A stretch of 64,000 nt of DNA from the NCBI RefSeq assembly GCF_949628215.1, contig NC_134288.1, forward strand, positions 1,550,001 to 1,614,000, in the 5' to 3' direction. The first letter of the stretch is position 1. Every line of letters begins with the position of its first letter. The position numbers and the translations under genes are program-made. The DNA is from Phalacrocorax aristotelis. Taxonomy: Eukaryota > Chordata > Aves > Suliformes > Phalacrocoracidae. A model generated the notes under the pieces. It was not told the origin of the DNA. It was given only the letters and a program-made list of their open reading frames with translations, and did no database searches. Below are positions 1 through 13,000 of the stretch, piece after piece.

Positions 1-96
1 AAAATGTGTCGGTTTCTCCTGGCCAAACAGTACTGACTATGACAACAGCTACAGTACCAGGAAAAGCAGGACAGAAGGTTACAATCCCGCTGCACG
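1..96 (+). CDS. RBL1: RBL1 coding exon (partial, spacer region)
   Basis: The open frame starts at base 3 and reads ...GKAGQKVTIPLH, then the first G of a glycine codon, followed by donor GTGCGA at 97. The 5' part of the exon is cut by the window edge. Confidence 0.85.
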
Positions 97-3000
97 GTGC
101 GAATTCCTCCCATGTTTCTTCTCTGCTAGATGTTTTGCTTGCTTTTAAGATCTGCTTAGAATGACCATGCCTCTTAAATATGTATTGCCTTTTCTTTTTT
201 AAAAGAACATGTATCACTTTACAAAAAAAAAAAAGGCTTAAAGTTTATACTGATGTCACCTTCTGTGGAGACATCTGATATCTGAGAAGCATCCTGAGGA
301 TTCCTCCTTGTAAACAAAGCTGTGGAGTTCTTGCTCCTTCCAGTTACACCTCACTACAGATTAAGCGATGCTTTGGTTTTCAGCTCCAATAATGTTTCAC
401 CCCTGTTTGTCTTAACTTTGTTCTACTATAATCTTAAAGGCTCTGGAGTTTCTGGATAAGGACTACATGTTAACGTTAGCAAAATAGAGGGGGATTTTTG
501 TTTCATTGAAGTTGGGTGATGCTTGAATATTTCTGAAAATGATACATGAGAAATTAGTTTTATAGCCTTTTTTAATTTAAAAACTGGGTCTATAGGTAAA
601 GATGAAAAGAAAAATTCTCCCCTTTTCATGTTTAAGGAGAGTTTCAGCAAGAGAATTTGACTACTGAGTAAACTAGTAAGGACTGTATACGATGTGCTGT
701 CAGGTTTGCAGAATAATAAAAAAAAGGGAATGCCCACCTCCCCCACTGGCTACAGAAATTGTGATTTCTTGTAAACTTTGTACTTCCAAATAGTTTTAGA
801 AATGATCGTTCACACTCATATATTCTTCCTTTAAGCATTAACAAAAATGTAATTATTACTCATTTGTGAAGACTGAGGGACAAAGAGTGTTTTTAGCATC
901 CAGTACAGAAGGATGAGGTATACAGAAGTGTGAAATGTTAATGAATTTATGATTTGAAATTCAACTCTGCAGCACGAGGGGAGCAAACAGTTTATTTCTG
1001 GATGTGTGTATCATCTCCAGGTATTGCAAATGAAATGGGTGGGATCACACTGATACCCATTTCGATGAACTTAGGTCAGCCATGTAAAATGGAGGCTCAG
1101 GCCCCCTGCCACCCTCCCGTGAATCAAGCACAAGAGGTGCATCTGTCATCAGCAAGCAAACCAAAGAAAACGGGATCCTTAGCACTGTTTTACAGAAAGG
1201 TAAGTGTTCTTATTAGAAAGTTATGCTTTACTGCTGTCCGTGGCCATGCTGAAACTTCCCTTCTCGTGCAGTTTTTGTTACCTTTCAGTCTTGACATACC
1301 TTTCCTTTGGCATGAGCAGTTCTTACATTCCTGGGCGAAGAGAAAAGATGTTATCAGATGTTGCAGACAACCAAATTTTCTCCCTTCTCCTCCCCATGAG
1401 ATGCTTCATGTTTTTTTTTCTTTCAATTAGCAGCTTCTATAAATAACTACCTAAGAAATATCCGTAGTTCTTACTACTTTTGTCTATTTTTACTGCCTGC
1501 TGCATTTGCAAAGGTTAGGCACACCAGAAAAGAGATTATTCTTCTGTGTCTTGCTCATTCAAAACCACACTGTTTCGGATCCTACATGTGGAGATTCTCA
1601 CTTGCAGTGTTCTGAGGTCTACCCAGTAGTGCTGATCTTGCTGGTATGGGGCCTCAGAAAGCAGTGATGAATAACATGCTATCAAAAAGTTCTAGAAAGA
1701 AGGCACTTCTTAAAATAATGGAGTATTTAAGGGGTAAGTTAAGAACCATATGTGCTTCAGAGAAACTTCAGATTACTTGTTTCTAGTTGCTTTCATTGCA
1801 ATGTGGAGTGTGTGAGGGGTCTTTGGAGGAGGCAGGGGTAATCTGCCTAAATGACTGCAACAAATATATGCCTAAATTAAACCCTCAGAAATATTTTGCT
1901 GTTATTTTTTTTACCAGAGAAGTTATTTTCAGAGGTCTTCCCCTTCTAGGGTGTCTGTATTGTAAACCTAGAGAATTCTACATTAAATGATCTTTAAGGG
2001 AAATCTTAATACAGAGACTAATTCCTGGAAACACTTGTAGGCCACATTCTGTGTCTGAACTATTGGTTCTTTAATTTTGATAGTGACAGTCTATGTGTCT
2101 TTGAAAATGGATTAAGAATTGATGAGCCAGCTGCCAGGCGTGAACTCAGGCTACATTTTGGAAGCTTTACTCTCAGTTGGGGAGTACTTCAGCTGTTGCC
2201 ATGTATTTGACAAACTATGTGGTAGACAACATACTCCTCTTAGTTATGAAGGAGAATTAAAATCTTCACTTAAACTTGTCTTTAAATTTTTACCTTCTAT
2301 TTGTTTACAGTGATCATCGTATTCAAAATGATAGTTTTTCACTACTTTCCATTCTTGTCCCTGTTCAATAGAGCAAGTGAAAACAAAACTAATTCCTCCT
2401 GCTTTCCAACATAAAGAATGTGCCTAATTACTACCCATGAAGAGAGAACTTCTGAAACAAATGGAAGAAGGCTAATGTTGCACTTGATAGTTATTTCAGG
2501 TTTTGAGATAGATTTTTGGTATTCAAAAAGAAAAGTCCATCAGCTTGCTAATCTAAGATTATACTTAATCATAATTAAAGTACGTCCCTTTGTGCTTGTT
2601 GGAAGTGTTCCATTCTAGTGAGTGAGATGCTATAGGAGCTATGTTTTAAAGCAGATATCCTGTAAGAATTGGTGATCCAACATCTGAACAGAATTGACAG
2701 CTCAGTGCTTGAAGACATTGTCTTGGGCTGAGGGGGGAAGTTTTGCAGAAACAAACTATTCAAACAGAACAGCTCTACTCAGAGGACTTTCATTTTTGCA
2801 GACTAGGTTAAGCTCGTTTGGCTTGACTCTTTACTGTGTGTCTTTCTCCTCCAGGTTTATCATCTGGCAAGTGTGCGCTTGCGTGATCTGTGCTTAAAAT
2901 TGGACGTTTCCAATGATTTGCGCAGGAAGATATGGACATGCTTTGAATTCACATTGGTTCATTGTGCTGATCTGATGAAGGACAGACATTTAGACCAGCT

Positions 3001-6000
3001 CCTTCTCTGTGCCTTTTACATCATGGCAAAGGTAATGTGTAGTTTTAAGAAACTCAGGGAATTTTATGTCAATTGAAAGTATAAATTGTGCTCACAGTTT
3101 GTAATTTGATTGCTTTATTCATGTCACATTACTGGAGTGAAGGGAAAAGTCCTTCTAAGAAGTCTCAGTATATTTTTACCTTGTTTTGTGTAATCTTAAA
3201 AGTTCCCATCAACCAGCCAGCTGGTTAAGAAAGGCTTTTTCTCTTCTTCCTGAGTGCATTCACAATGAGCGCTGGTGAGCATCAACAAAGCAGTGTGTGG
3301 TCTCATTGCCCCATATTTGTGTTTTCTGTTCTGTTCGACATCTTCATGATCTGTGTAATCTGAAATAAAAATGCCATTGCAGTTAGAATTAGGAGCTCAC
3401 AGCCTTATGTATGGAAAGTTTCTATTCCACAAAAATCCACTTGGCTCTTGAAGATTCAGGTTGAGGAATTGAGCTGGTTGCCTGTTACTTGTACTTCTTC
3501 ATTTCATATTCGATTTGCCAGCATTGATTTAGGGTGTTAAGTTGGATTATGAAACTGGAATATTGTTTTGACTCAGACTTGAGAGCTGATGGTTACAATG
3601 GCCATCAAGTCCAATTCAGACACAAATTCAGGAAAGCGAAAGTAAGCCCAGGCTCCTCTAAAATGTTGGGGATGGATTACCTTTTGTTCTTGAAGAAGGC
3701 AAATGAAGAGGAGCACTATCTGTGGAGGGAAACTGATGTTCAAATTGTGACTAACTGTGCTCTTAACTGTAGCATAGTTTAGGCTCATTTGGCGTCAACA
3801 CTGAGAGCTGTTGAAAACCAAAACCATTGATTAGCCAGTGCTCTGTATTTTATCATGTAGTTTGTCAGTTGTTTTATGTTGTTGGGGGTTTTTGTTGGTG
3901 GGTTTTTTTGTTTGTTTTGTTTTTAAATACATTCTTCTGAGTGCTGTCTCCAGTGCAGTGTGAGACCTGACGGTTTAGCCAGAGATCTTGATACATTCTC
4001 TCTTGGCTCCTGCTACAAAACTGTTGCTCATCTGCTATTAAAACCACAGGTGCATGGCTGGAAAACAAAGTCCTTCAACAAATGAGCTATTTTGAAGTAC
4101 AAAAGAAAGCGGAAATTGCATGTGTGTATGTACCTGCCTAGTGCTTTGTTCAGGATTTCCTCACTTTCTGCTTAGAAAAGTGAAAAGGGTCCCATTATCA
4201 AATTTACAAATAAATCTTTGATTTAATAATATTTCCCTTCTTTAACTTTTAGTGTCACTAGAGAAAAGTCAGAAAAGGAGTAATTCCTAAGCATCATAAG
4301 CAACAAAAGGGTTTAGTAGCAAAGAAACAAGGAATGCCTGAACAAGAAAAATGCTTGGTTTCTCATATCCTCATCACCAGAACTAAGTTTTAAAATTGTG
4401 TATTCATAGTAATACTCATGAAAAAGCTGTATAGAGGGAAGCTAATTGAACAGACTGGACCTGAGCAGCTCGACCTTGCTGCTTGCACTTGGTCTTCAGT
4501 AGCCTTTTCTTCTTCCAGGTAACCAAAGAGGAAAGAAGTTTTCAGGACATAATGAAAAGTTACAGAAATCAGCCACAAGCAAATAGCCATGTGAGTAAAT
4601 AGTATTGCCTTTTCTTTTTATAAATCCCAGACAGAGGTGGCTTTTCAAATGTTTATGTTGATAAGGGAAAAGTCAAATCCTCTTGAGTGTTATAGTCATT
4701 CTTATTCAGATGAATTTCATCTAGTCTTCTGACTTCCTTGTTTGCCTTGACAAGAGGTTTTTTCCTGGTGTCCTGTAGGTTTACAGGAGTGTCTTGTTGA
4801 GAAATATTTCTGCCAATGTCCCGCTAGACAAAAATGCGCACCAAGATGTGGAGATGACAGAAGGTAGGTACAGCAAAGTAGTCTGCTGTTTTTTAAAAAT
4901 GTACTTGTGGGCTTTTAAACAACTGAACTGCAAAGTAATAAGGAGACGTGAAGGAAGTTTCACCGTTTTAAATGTATTACAGAAAAATAAATGTGGTCTT
5001 GAAAAAGAAACCATCTTGTCAGTAGCCCTCCTATGTGGTGGATATGGAAAATACACTTCCTAGTTGGAAAAAGTGGTAAAATTTGTTTCCTTGAATTGGT
5101 TGCTCAAGGTTGAAGTGTTGCTTTAGTGTGTTAGTGATACTGTAGTTCTTCCTGGACAGGAACACTGCTTAACAAAGAAAGATGAACGGAACCTGGAATA
5201 TTATGACCATTTTTTTTGCTTAATATCACCTATCTTTAAGGCTTAAATAGGGAGAACTTGTTTCAGAAAACAAGAATGGTGACTCTCTAAGACCACCATT
5301 TTCTTTTATTCAGGTTTCTTTTAAATAGTTGCTATTTTCTTTGCTCTGGGTTAGAGGAGAAAAGGGATAAGAGTAGTTTTTGAGAAAAGCATGAGAACTG
5401 TGCCATTTTTAGTGGCATGTCAGGAAACAGATCTCAAGCTCATGTATGAACGCATGAGCAGAGCGGATCTGGATCACAGAATCACAGAATCTCAGGTTGG
5501 AAGGGACCTCAGGGATCATTTAGTCCTGCAGCCAGGATGCACACAGAAACTTGGAAGACTGTTCTGTACGGTAAATTCACACTGTGGGTGGGATTCAACT
5601 GCTTGAATGCATATTAGAGCCATTTTTTAAATGCTTTTTGAGGATTCCACCAGGGTCCAGGGAGGTGCTGACCTCCTGTAGGTTCAGGATCCTGTCTAGC
5701 AGCTCCACAATTCTTGGCTGTCGTAGAGCATCTGAAGTGGCACTGGGCTCCGGTGTTTTGTCGAACAAATGTACTTGGTTACAAAGTTCTTCAGCTGCTT
5801 TTCCTGCCAGACTTTTTCTTCAGTTAATAGACTCATGTCTCCTTTAACTAGTATTAACTCCTGCTCTTTTGGCACCAGCTCACAGGAACATATGCTTGTG
5901 TTGTGGCACAAGGCAGACATGCTAAGGACTTATGGGTATCAGCTGAAGCTTTTGATGTTTGTCTCAGTGTGCTGATTGCAAGAGGCTTTATTCTGTGTTG

Positions 6001-7824
6001 CCCTGGGTTCCTTGGCACAGAGGATGAAACATGGAAGGTTGTATTCAGTAGTGGTCTGGAGAAACCGTGAGCAGAAGTATACTTGCTGTGTGGCTGCAAC
6101 TCTTTCCACTGAACAGCCATTTCGTAATACGCCTGAACAAACTGTGTCATGGCTTCTTTGCAGCAGACATGAGTTGAGTACAGAGCTATTCTTTGCCAGG
6201 TGGTCACTAGAAACTTTCACAGAAGCTGAAAGCTGGGAGTTGTCAGACTGCTTAAAATGTAGTTTTAAGAGCAACAAATGGCTTTGTACCACTCCCCAAA
6301 ATCAGCATGGGAAGAGGGGTCAGTTGTGCTACAGTGTTTTGCTACAGGTATTTCCAAGTTTGGAATAAAGAGTATTATGGCCTTTTTAGCCATAATCCAC
6401 TAGCCCGCTAGCAGTGATTTGTGGCTGCTCCTAATGTTCATCACCACCTACAGCGCGCCCTGCTCCTGTTTGAAGCACACTTCTTGACTGGTTAATGACA
6501 TGAAGTAAATTTGTGGATGAGTTCTTGTCAGTTGGATATTGTAAGTTTGAGTCTGAAGTGCCCAGTTTGCTGACACTATGTCTCTGAAATCTGAAGCTCT
6601 CTCTTATTGTTAGACTTGTCTGGGAAAACTGTCAGTTCCTCAGGACGATCCGCAGCAGAGAACTCCAGTGAGTCAGGAACAGAGGAGAGAGGAGATCTTA
6701 TTAAATTTTACAATGCAGTCTATGTAGGAAGAGTAAAATCATTTGCACTGAAGTATGATATCACGAACCAGGATCATGTAGTAAGTAAAGTATTTTGGAT
6801 TTTTGCTATATGTAATAATCAGACACAATCATTTTTCCTGACATGGCAGTTAAACGTATGTCAATAATTTTGTTCTGTTATTCACCTGGTGTGGTTACAG
6901 AAGCCCAATAGTTGTAGGTAATTGTATGAGGACTTGCTTTTAACAGCCTTTCAAGAGGACAAATGCAGATGCAGTTCAGTTTACAACCCTGGTTTCAGCT
7001 TCTTTATATCGATGCAACACCCATTCATTCAAATGCCTGTGGAGCATCTGTGTAATGCATCTAGAAAATAAATTTGGTTTGTTTGGTAAATACTTGATCT
7101 GCTGTTTAACTGTTACGGGATAAAATCTTCTAAAGAAGACCTGGAAGTGTATTAATCTTTCCTTCTGTGAAGTTACTGCTCTTAAATATCTTCTGATTCA
7201 GCTCTTCTCTAAATTTGTCATCTCTTGCAGATGGAAGCCCCTCCCTTGTCTCCATTCCCCAACATTAAGCAACAGCCAGTGTCTCCTCGACGGATCTCTC
7301 AACAGCACTCTGTTTATGTTTCACCTCACAAGAACAGTGCCTGTTTGACACCTCGAACTGCACTAATGTATAAATTCAGTGGGAGCCCTTCCAAGGTACA
7401 AAGTGAAAAGGTTGAAAGCAGTCAATGTGAGAGAAGGTTACTTAATCTCCTAATTAGGATGTGTTCTAACGCAGTGAGGTTTCATTGAACTATTTTCTCA
7501 ATTTGTAGTGAAGGGTAGAATTCTTGATGTAGAATCCATCACTCAGCAAAGGGGTTCAGAATAACTTCTTGTTCTCAGATAATTGAAAAGCAGAGCAGGT
7601 TTGAAATGGAGTCCTAGTAACTCATGACTTTTTAAAATTTTTTTTGATTGCAGAGTTTGAAGGACATCAACAATATGATAAAACAAGGTGAACACAGGAG
7701 TAAGAAACGAGCAATAACAATTGATAGTGACACTGAATCCCCCACAAAGCGACTCTGCCAGGAAAATGATGACGTTCTACTTAAACGTCTCCAGGATGTT
7801 GTCAGTGAAAGAGCGAATCACTAA
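1..7824 (+). CDS. RBL1: RBL1 (p107) retinoblastoma-like protein 1, 3' part
   Basis: Eight coding exons encode the last ~369 residues of the pocket protein p107: <1-96, 1021-1199, 2855-3031, 4519-4590, 4779-4863, 6614-6780, 7231-7395 and 7654-7824. All introns are GT-AG and every phase joins. The exons give the end of the spacer (IPLHGIANEMGGITLIPIS), the Rb_B cyclin-like box (FYRKVYHLASVRLRDLCLKL, then CFEFTLVHCADLMKDRHLDQ) and the C-terminal region, which is rich in SP/TP sites (PPLSPFPN, QPVSPRR, YVSPHK, LTPR, GSPSK, ESPTK). It ends in LLKRLQDVVSERANH and TAA. In the known family, p107 binds E2F4/5-DP and MuvB components in the nucleus to repress cell-cycle genes, and CDKs phosphorylate its SP/TP sites. 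The A box and N-terminus lie before the window. The assignment is very secure because the C-terminus is nearly identical to human RBL1. Confidence 0.96.
1021..1199 (+). CDS. RBL1: RBL1 coding exon (spacer to start of B box)
   Basis: Acceptor TCTCCAG precedes 1021 and donor GTAAGT follows 1199. The exon enters in phase with GT completing a Gly codon, reads ANEMGGITLIPISMNLGQ and ends in SLALFYRK, where the B box begins. An open frame runs upstream into the intron, but the splice site and homology set the start. Confidence 0.93.
2855..3031 (+). CDS. RBL1: RBL1 coding exon (pocket B box)
   Basis: This is 59 codons in phase 0, with a CTCCTCCAG acceptor and GTAATG donor. It encodes VYHLASVRLRDLCLKLDVSN through LCAFYIMAK, the core of the Rb_B cyclin fold. 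In this family the B box forms the LxCxE-binding groove. Confidence 0.96.
4519..4590 (+). CDS. RBL1: RBL1 coding exon (pocket B box, 24 codons)
   Basis: A 72-base exon in phase 0, with TTCTTCCAG acceptor and GTGAGT donor, reads VTKEERSFQDIMKSYRNQPQ. It is a short internal part of the B box. Confidence 0.94.
4779..4863 (+). CDS. RBL1: RBL1 coding exon (end of pocket)
   Basis: The exon has a TCCTGTAG acceptor and GTAGGT donor and encodes VYRSVLLRNISANVPLDKN and on to VEMTE. It leaves one base of a codon (G), completed by AC in the next exon. Confidence 0.91.
5470..5545 (-). mobile_element. CR1 LINE 3'-end fragment (antisense)
   Basis: The plus strand reads CACAGAATCACAGAATC, then GGTTGGAAGGGACCTCAGGG. 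This is the reverse complement of the avian CR1 3' tail, including its short terminal repeats. It lies in the RBL1 intron between 4863 and 6614, and the CR1 boundary on the right is not clear. Confidence 0.85.
6614..6780 (+). CDS. RBL1: RBL1 coding exon (C-terminal of pocket)
   Basis: The exon has a TTGTTAG acceptor and GTAAGT donor. It contains a Ser-rich stretch, then GDLIKFYNAVYVGRVKSFAL and KYDITNQDHV. The conserved FYN-VYVGRVKSFALKY motif marks the end of the pocket B region in p107/p130. Confidence 0.94.
7231..7395 (+). CDS. RBL1: RBL1 coding exon (SP-rich C-terminal domain)
   Basis: This is 55 codons in phase 0 with a CTCTTGCAG acceptor. It encodes MEAPPLSPFPNIKQQPVSPR, ISQQHSVYVSPHK, LTPRTALMYKFSGSPSK. 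Several proline-directed Ser/Thr sites fit CDK regulation known for p107. The donor is GTACAA, an ordinary but weaker match. Confidence 0.95.
7654..7824 (+). CDS. RBL1: RBL1 last coding exon
   Basis: Acceptor TTGATTGCAG follows a T-rich tract. The exon encodes SLKDINNMIKQGEHRSKKRA, then a TIDSDTESPTKRLCQENDDV segment and the terminal LLKRLQDVVSERANH, with stop TAA at 7822-7824. The C-terminus is almost unchanged from mammals. Confidence 0.96.
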   Translation, partial: SLKDINNMIKQGEHRSKKRAITIDSDTESPTKRLCQENDDVLLKRLQDVVSERANH

Positions 7825-9581
7825 AGCTGCCAGTTTTCTGTGGGATCTAAAAGCTTATGGAGTGGGATCCAGCTGTTGTGCTCTTTATTTCTTGCTGTTG
7901 TACACAGACAACTGCCAGGTTTCTTCAACGTTGAACTTTTACCTGACTTCCACAGGATGCAAAAAGTAAGGCTTAAGTAGTAAACACCAGAGAATGAGAG
8001 ATGGTGATGATCTTCGTTCCCCAAGTCTGTGCTGTGCTCTGAGTTACTTTGTTTGAGCTGTTTTATCAAAAGAGTGATCTGTAGAAAGCCATATTGGATG
8101 TTGCATCGTGAGTTCTGAGTGTAACTCAGCTTCTAGTAATATTGGTTTTAGTTTTGAAATAAGAAAGATAAGGAAATGAGTGAAGTCAAGTTTCCTCAAG
8201 GTTTTGGTATTTGAGGAAGAAACTTTAGAAGTGCCTTATTTTAAAAGAATGTGGAACGTTATGCATTATTTTACCATGGAGTAACTGGAGTGGAGAGCAA
8301 ATTGCTGATTTAGCCTCAGGAAGAGCTGAGGAGTTTTGAACTCTGATTTGTGCTGTGCTCTATCTCCAGTCAGAACTTCAGTAAAAGTGTATGTTATGAT
8401 GTGGATCAGATAGGTTTTGCAATAACAAAGGCAATAATCAAAAAGTACGACTAACAGTGACTTAAATTGGACACTGATAACCATATCTCGGTGCTTTATC
8501 AGATCAGGGAGCCTGAATTACCTTTTTTTTCTCAGTCCAGTGAGTGCTGCCACGGGAGCTGCTCCTTTCCCCTTGGCAGCCTGCTAGCAACCCTGCTGCA
8601 GAAGCTGTTCATACGTATTGCAGCTAACCCGTGAAGGAGTACAACCTGGTTACAGTTGAGAAACAGCAGGGGCTTTGGCCATCTTACAGCCGTTCAAATG
8701 CACAAATTCATTTAACAAATTGTATCTCTTCAATTTATTTTTTCCTGAAGATATTAGCCTCTTGTGTAGTATCTACACTGAATGTAAGCCCATCACATAA
8801 GGCATGTTTGTATATATGGGGGTTTTGTAGCTATGGAAGGCTTGGTTGCATTGGAAATACGTAAATTCCAGCACCCAGTTCTTGTGACTAAGTTTTCAAC
8901 TCTGAAGGATTTGGTAGGGTTTATTTTACCAAAATGGAGAAAAGTCAAGGTTTATTCGTTACTGTAAATCAGTAGCTTGCTCTTATTTCATAATTGCATT
9001 TAAGATTAGAGCCATAGAGAAACTTCTCAGCACTGTACTTTTCAGCTTATGTGTATATTGAACTGAAAAAATGGAACGATTACATAGGACTTGCTTAAGG
9101 AGCTCTGGTCATTTCATTGTTTGGTTTGTTTAGTATATGCTGCAAGAGCTGCTGTACCACTGTTCCAGGAAAGAGCACTGCGATGATTTCCAGCAGTCTC
9201 AGCTAATTAATCCGGCCAGCAATGATGGAGGAAAAATGTATTTAAAAGTGCATGTGTGCAGGGACCCTACTCAGCAGTGAGCGGAAAGTTTACAAACTCA
9301 ATAACTTGGTTTTGAATTATTAACTAAAATATTTGATGGTTTTTTTTATTTTTCAAAAAAGGTGCTTTTTTTTGAAAGGTTTGACTGTAGAGAGCTGCAG
9401 TATGAGGAAATGGCCTTGCAGTGGAGTAGCTTCCATGTAGATTCATCTGTTCGGTTCTTCTAATTTTATTCAATTTCTAATATTTGTCTTCAGATCTTGA
9501 GATTAAAAACTACGAGAGAAACAACCTTTCTGTCTTGACCTGTTCATCAATGCCGTTACAGCTATAACCGTTCAATGGTTC

Positions 9582-9587
9582 AATAAA
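9582..9587 (+). promoter_or_regulatory. RBL1 proximal polyadenylation signal
   Basis: AATAAA inside the RBL1 3' UTR, followed by a GTGTTGTGGG-type GU-rich element about 30 bases later. It could give a shorter alternative 3' end. Confidence 0.45.
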
Positions 9588-10062
9588 CTCTAATCCCTAA
9601 AAGCCTGCTGTGTTGTGGGAGAAATGGGGAATCTTGATTTTATCTTTTGGCAGAGTCTGCTTTATTTGCATGGAGGACTGCAGCCTTTCTGTGTGGGAAA
9701 CACACAATCAGGCTTAACAGCGCAAGTCTTTCAGCAGTATTGTGTGATGAGGGTTTAGTTCATTTGGTTTTAATTCAACATCGTGCAGATCTCTCCTCAC
9801 ATATCTGCTCACCATGCTGTTACTGTGTTCTCTGAAACTGTAGAAAATGGATGGTGCTAAAATCCTTACTAGTCGTTAGATGTAGTGCTTTTTCGTTAGA
9901 AAAATTAATGTTCTACAACTGGATGCGGTTCAGATCTCTTTCACCTTTTTAGGTGATGATAGAAAAATATATTTTTGGACTTACTGAACAGCTAAACCAA
10001 TAGCTTATAGGAAAATTTTGTAACAGTTTCAAAGTGCCTTCGCATGTAAATATGTATTTTGT

Positions 10063-10068
10063 AATAAA
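10063..10068 (+). promoter_or_regulatory. RBL1 distal polyadenylation signal
   Basis: AATAAA with a good GU-rich downstream element 20-50 bases on. It is the last strong signal before a long stretch with no coding evidence. Confidence 0.65.
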
Positions 10069-10094
10069 CAATTAAAAAGTATTTTAACCTGTGT

Positions 10095-13000
10095 TGCTGT
10101 ATTTCCTGTGGTCTTTCTGTGGTAATGCATTAAACAATGTCTTCTGTCTGCATTTCCTGTAATGTCAAAGACCTTAATCATTTTTATGCTCCCTGAAATG
10201 TCTTTGGAATTTTTTCAATTTAAATTCATCATCTTTCATGTGATCCATCTGAAGTTTCCTCCTCAGGCTTCTGCACTGTTTGCGCTTCGGTCATATACGG
10301 TTTCTGCGAGGAGAAGGCGAGTAATACATTACATGCAGTAACTGAAAAACACTCAAAAGGAGAAAATGCTGCAGTGGTAGGTGAGGTGCCTGCGGAGGGA
10401 GGTGTATGACTTCAGCACAGGTGAGCTGTGAGACTTGCTCTTGACCTTGTTCCTGACCTCCCAGCACTGCGGCCATGAGTTGCACCGTGCTGGTCCTGGC
10501 TGCCTTCCTCCCAGATGTGCAAATGTATTCAAAACCAGCTTTGGACAGATTCAGATTTGTACCACTGTGTTCTGATGCTACAGATAGGCATAAAGCTGCC
10601 ATGAACTTGTAGATTTTTAAACAGCTCCTGTTGTGCATCTGCTTGGGTGGGGGGGGAAGTAGGCCAATTTGTGCAGATCCAGTTGCAATGACCTTTTTGA
10701 TACCAGAGCTTTAAACTGTAGTTACCAACCCAAAGGGCTGCTGAGGGACATAGCTGTGAAAATGTGGCTGGCTCTGTAAGCCTTTTGCAGATCAGACTGC
10801 CAGTGAGGGGAAAGCATCACGGGCAGCGTGAAGTGAGAAATAAGGCTATCGTATCCAGGTCTTGTAAACTGCATCTGATCTGCTAGGATAGTGGTTTTCC
10901 CCAGTCAGACAGATTTCTTCACTAATTCTCCATCTGAAAATATCACATTCTTAATGCTGCTTGAAGTGGATTCAGAGCTTCCATATTTACCACAGATTGG
11001 CTTTCCAGAGAGTCAAAATAATCAACACCACTGGGGAGAATGCCATAAATCTGCTAGCACTTTACACACAAGCCATGCGTTAATGAGGTTGCCACAGCCC
11101 AAGTGTTGTACTAAGTTGTGGCCTCAAGAAAACTTGTGGTTAGAGTGCAATTAAGCAGTGTGGGGAAGTGAAACTGATTTTTCTGTTCAGTTTCCTGTTA
11201 GGAAATAGTCTTCTTACACTCCCCTCCTGTGACTCATGGAGGGTTTTTTTTTGGTGTGATACATGAGGAGCAGCAAGACCTGAAATGGGGAATACACTTG
11301 CAGTTCCTTCCCAGCACCTCCCTTTGTATGAGAAATGCTGGGATCTCGGATTAAAGAAGCTGAAAGTTTCTTCAGTGTCAAGATAGATTTAGACACAAAG
11401 TTTATTGTAACTCCTGGAGTTTACAATAAGTACATAACTCATCACCCAAGTAGCAGTTCTTGAAACAGGTGTTAGCTGAATGTGATGCCAACCTCAAAAA
11501 AACTTTTCAACTTTCTCAAGTGACCAGAAGTGTCTTGGACAGCAGATGAGTCAGAGGTAGATTACGCTTATGGTTCCCAACCTGCTTGCAGCCAGCACTC
11601 AGGACTGCCCTGCTCTGAGCTAGAAAGCTTGGCAGAGCTGGTGGGCACAGGGCTCATGCAGTGCCTTGTCTTGAGGGTTAATAAACCTGAGTAACAGGTA
11701 ACCTTTGGTTTAAGGGAGCCCAGTTCACCCCATGCATGCAGTTCACAGCAGTGTTCCCCAAATCAGCTCAGGCACAGCAAACTTAAGCTGTAGTAGCTTT
11801 ACTGCAAGCATTCTCTTTGCCTTCTCTTACATGTCATCCATCATCATTCCCAGTAACAGAAAAATAGTTTTGCAAGAATTTACTCACAAGAATTTCAGCT
11901 AGTTAATGTGTAAGTAATGGGGCTCAAGCAGATGAGGTCGTGGAAGGAATGGGCACCAAGTCACGGAAGACTTTGCTGTGAACTCTTCAGTTCTGCAGCA
12001 GTGCTACCTTCCAGCAGCAAGTCTGCTGCCTCACAGAGTCCGGCAAAATCAGGAAAGTGCTACCAGAAACATGTAAAGTGGGGGGAGGAAAAAAAAAGAG
12101 AGACCCTAGACAGGACTAATCCCTCTTCATCCTAACTTTTCACATGTGCCTTGATCTTTGTTGTCACATGGGCTCCTGTTGGATTCATTCTGGGTTTCTG
12201 CCCCAAGCTGCACGCCTCGAGCTGCAGTAGGGTTTCCTGTGCATGCAGCGGTGGGAGGGGCTGGGAGGGCATTCAGGCTTCCTCTGTTGTACACAAAAAT
12301 GTGCAAAGATAGACTCTTTTTCCTCCCTTCCCCTTTTTCATGTGTTTTGTTTCATTACTAGTGACTTTGTGTTGCTCAGAACAATACCCTGCCTGGCAGA
12401 GTTACATTTTCTTCCTACTAGTGAAACTGGTAACCTCTGATCCTGTTGCTGTGCCACGTGTTCCTCTGACGTTGTAATAAATGGTTTCTGTATTGATTCA
12501 AGAAGGATGTCCTGCCATTTCAGGGTATTTCTCCCTTTGCTGTTTTTAGGCCACAAATGCAATGAGATCCCTCTTGGGTTTTTGTTGTTGCTGTTTGGTT
12601 TTGGGTTTTGTGTGGATTTTTGGGGGTTTGGTGGTTTTTTTTTTTTTGGATAAGCCAGATGTATTGGGCCTGTGGGTAGGATGCGTGTCCTTCAACTCCA
12701 TCCCCTCCCAAAAAGCTCTCTAGGTATGATGTGGGTATTGAGCTATGCAGGACAGTTTTTGACAGCAGTAGAGGTATGGAATGGACAGGTGATGAATTAT
12801 TCCTTAAAAGGATAAGCGCCAATGTCATTTGGGTGTCACACGTGTGGGAGAGGGGTAATGGAGAGGTGCAAGGCTATTTTATACGGTCCTGTTCCCTAAT
12901 GGATCTGGCCTGTTCTTGTCTCCTAAGGTTCCTTCCAAGAAGAGGAGTGTTTCCTCTAAATGGGTGGGACTAGCTCGCAGCCAGTTTCGTTTTGTGTGAT

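Larger units (their letters stand above)
7825..10090 (+). other. RBL1: RBL1 3' untranslated region
   Basis: About 2.27 kb of AT-rich sequence follows the RBL1 stop and contains no supported gene. AATAAA signals occur at 9582-9587 and 10063-10068. The second is followed by a T/G-rich downstream element (CTGTGTTGCTGTATTTCC, then TCTTTCTGTGG), so transcripts probably end near 10,085-10,095. The exact cleavage sites are inferred. Confidence 0.7.
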
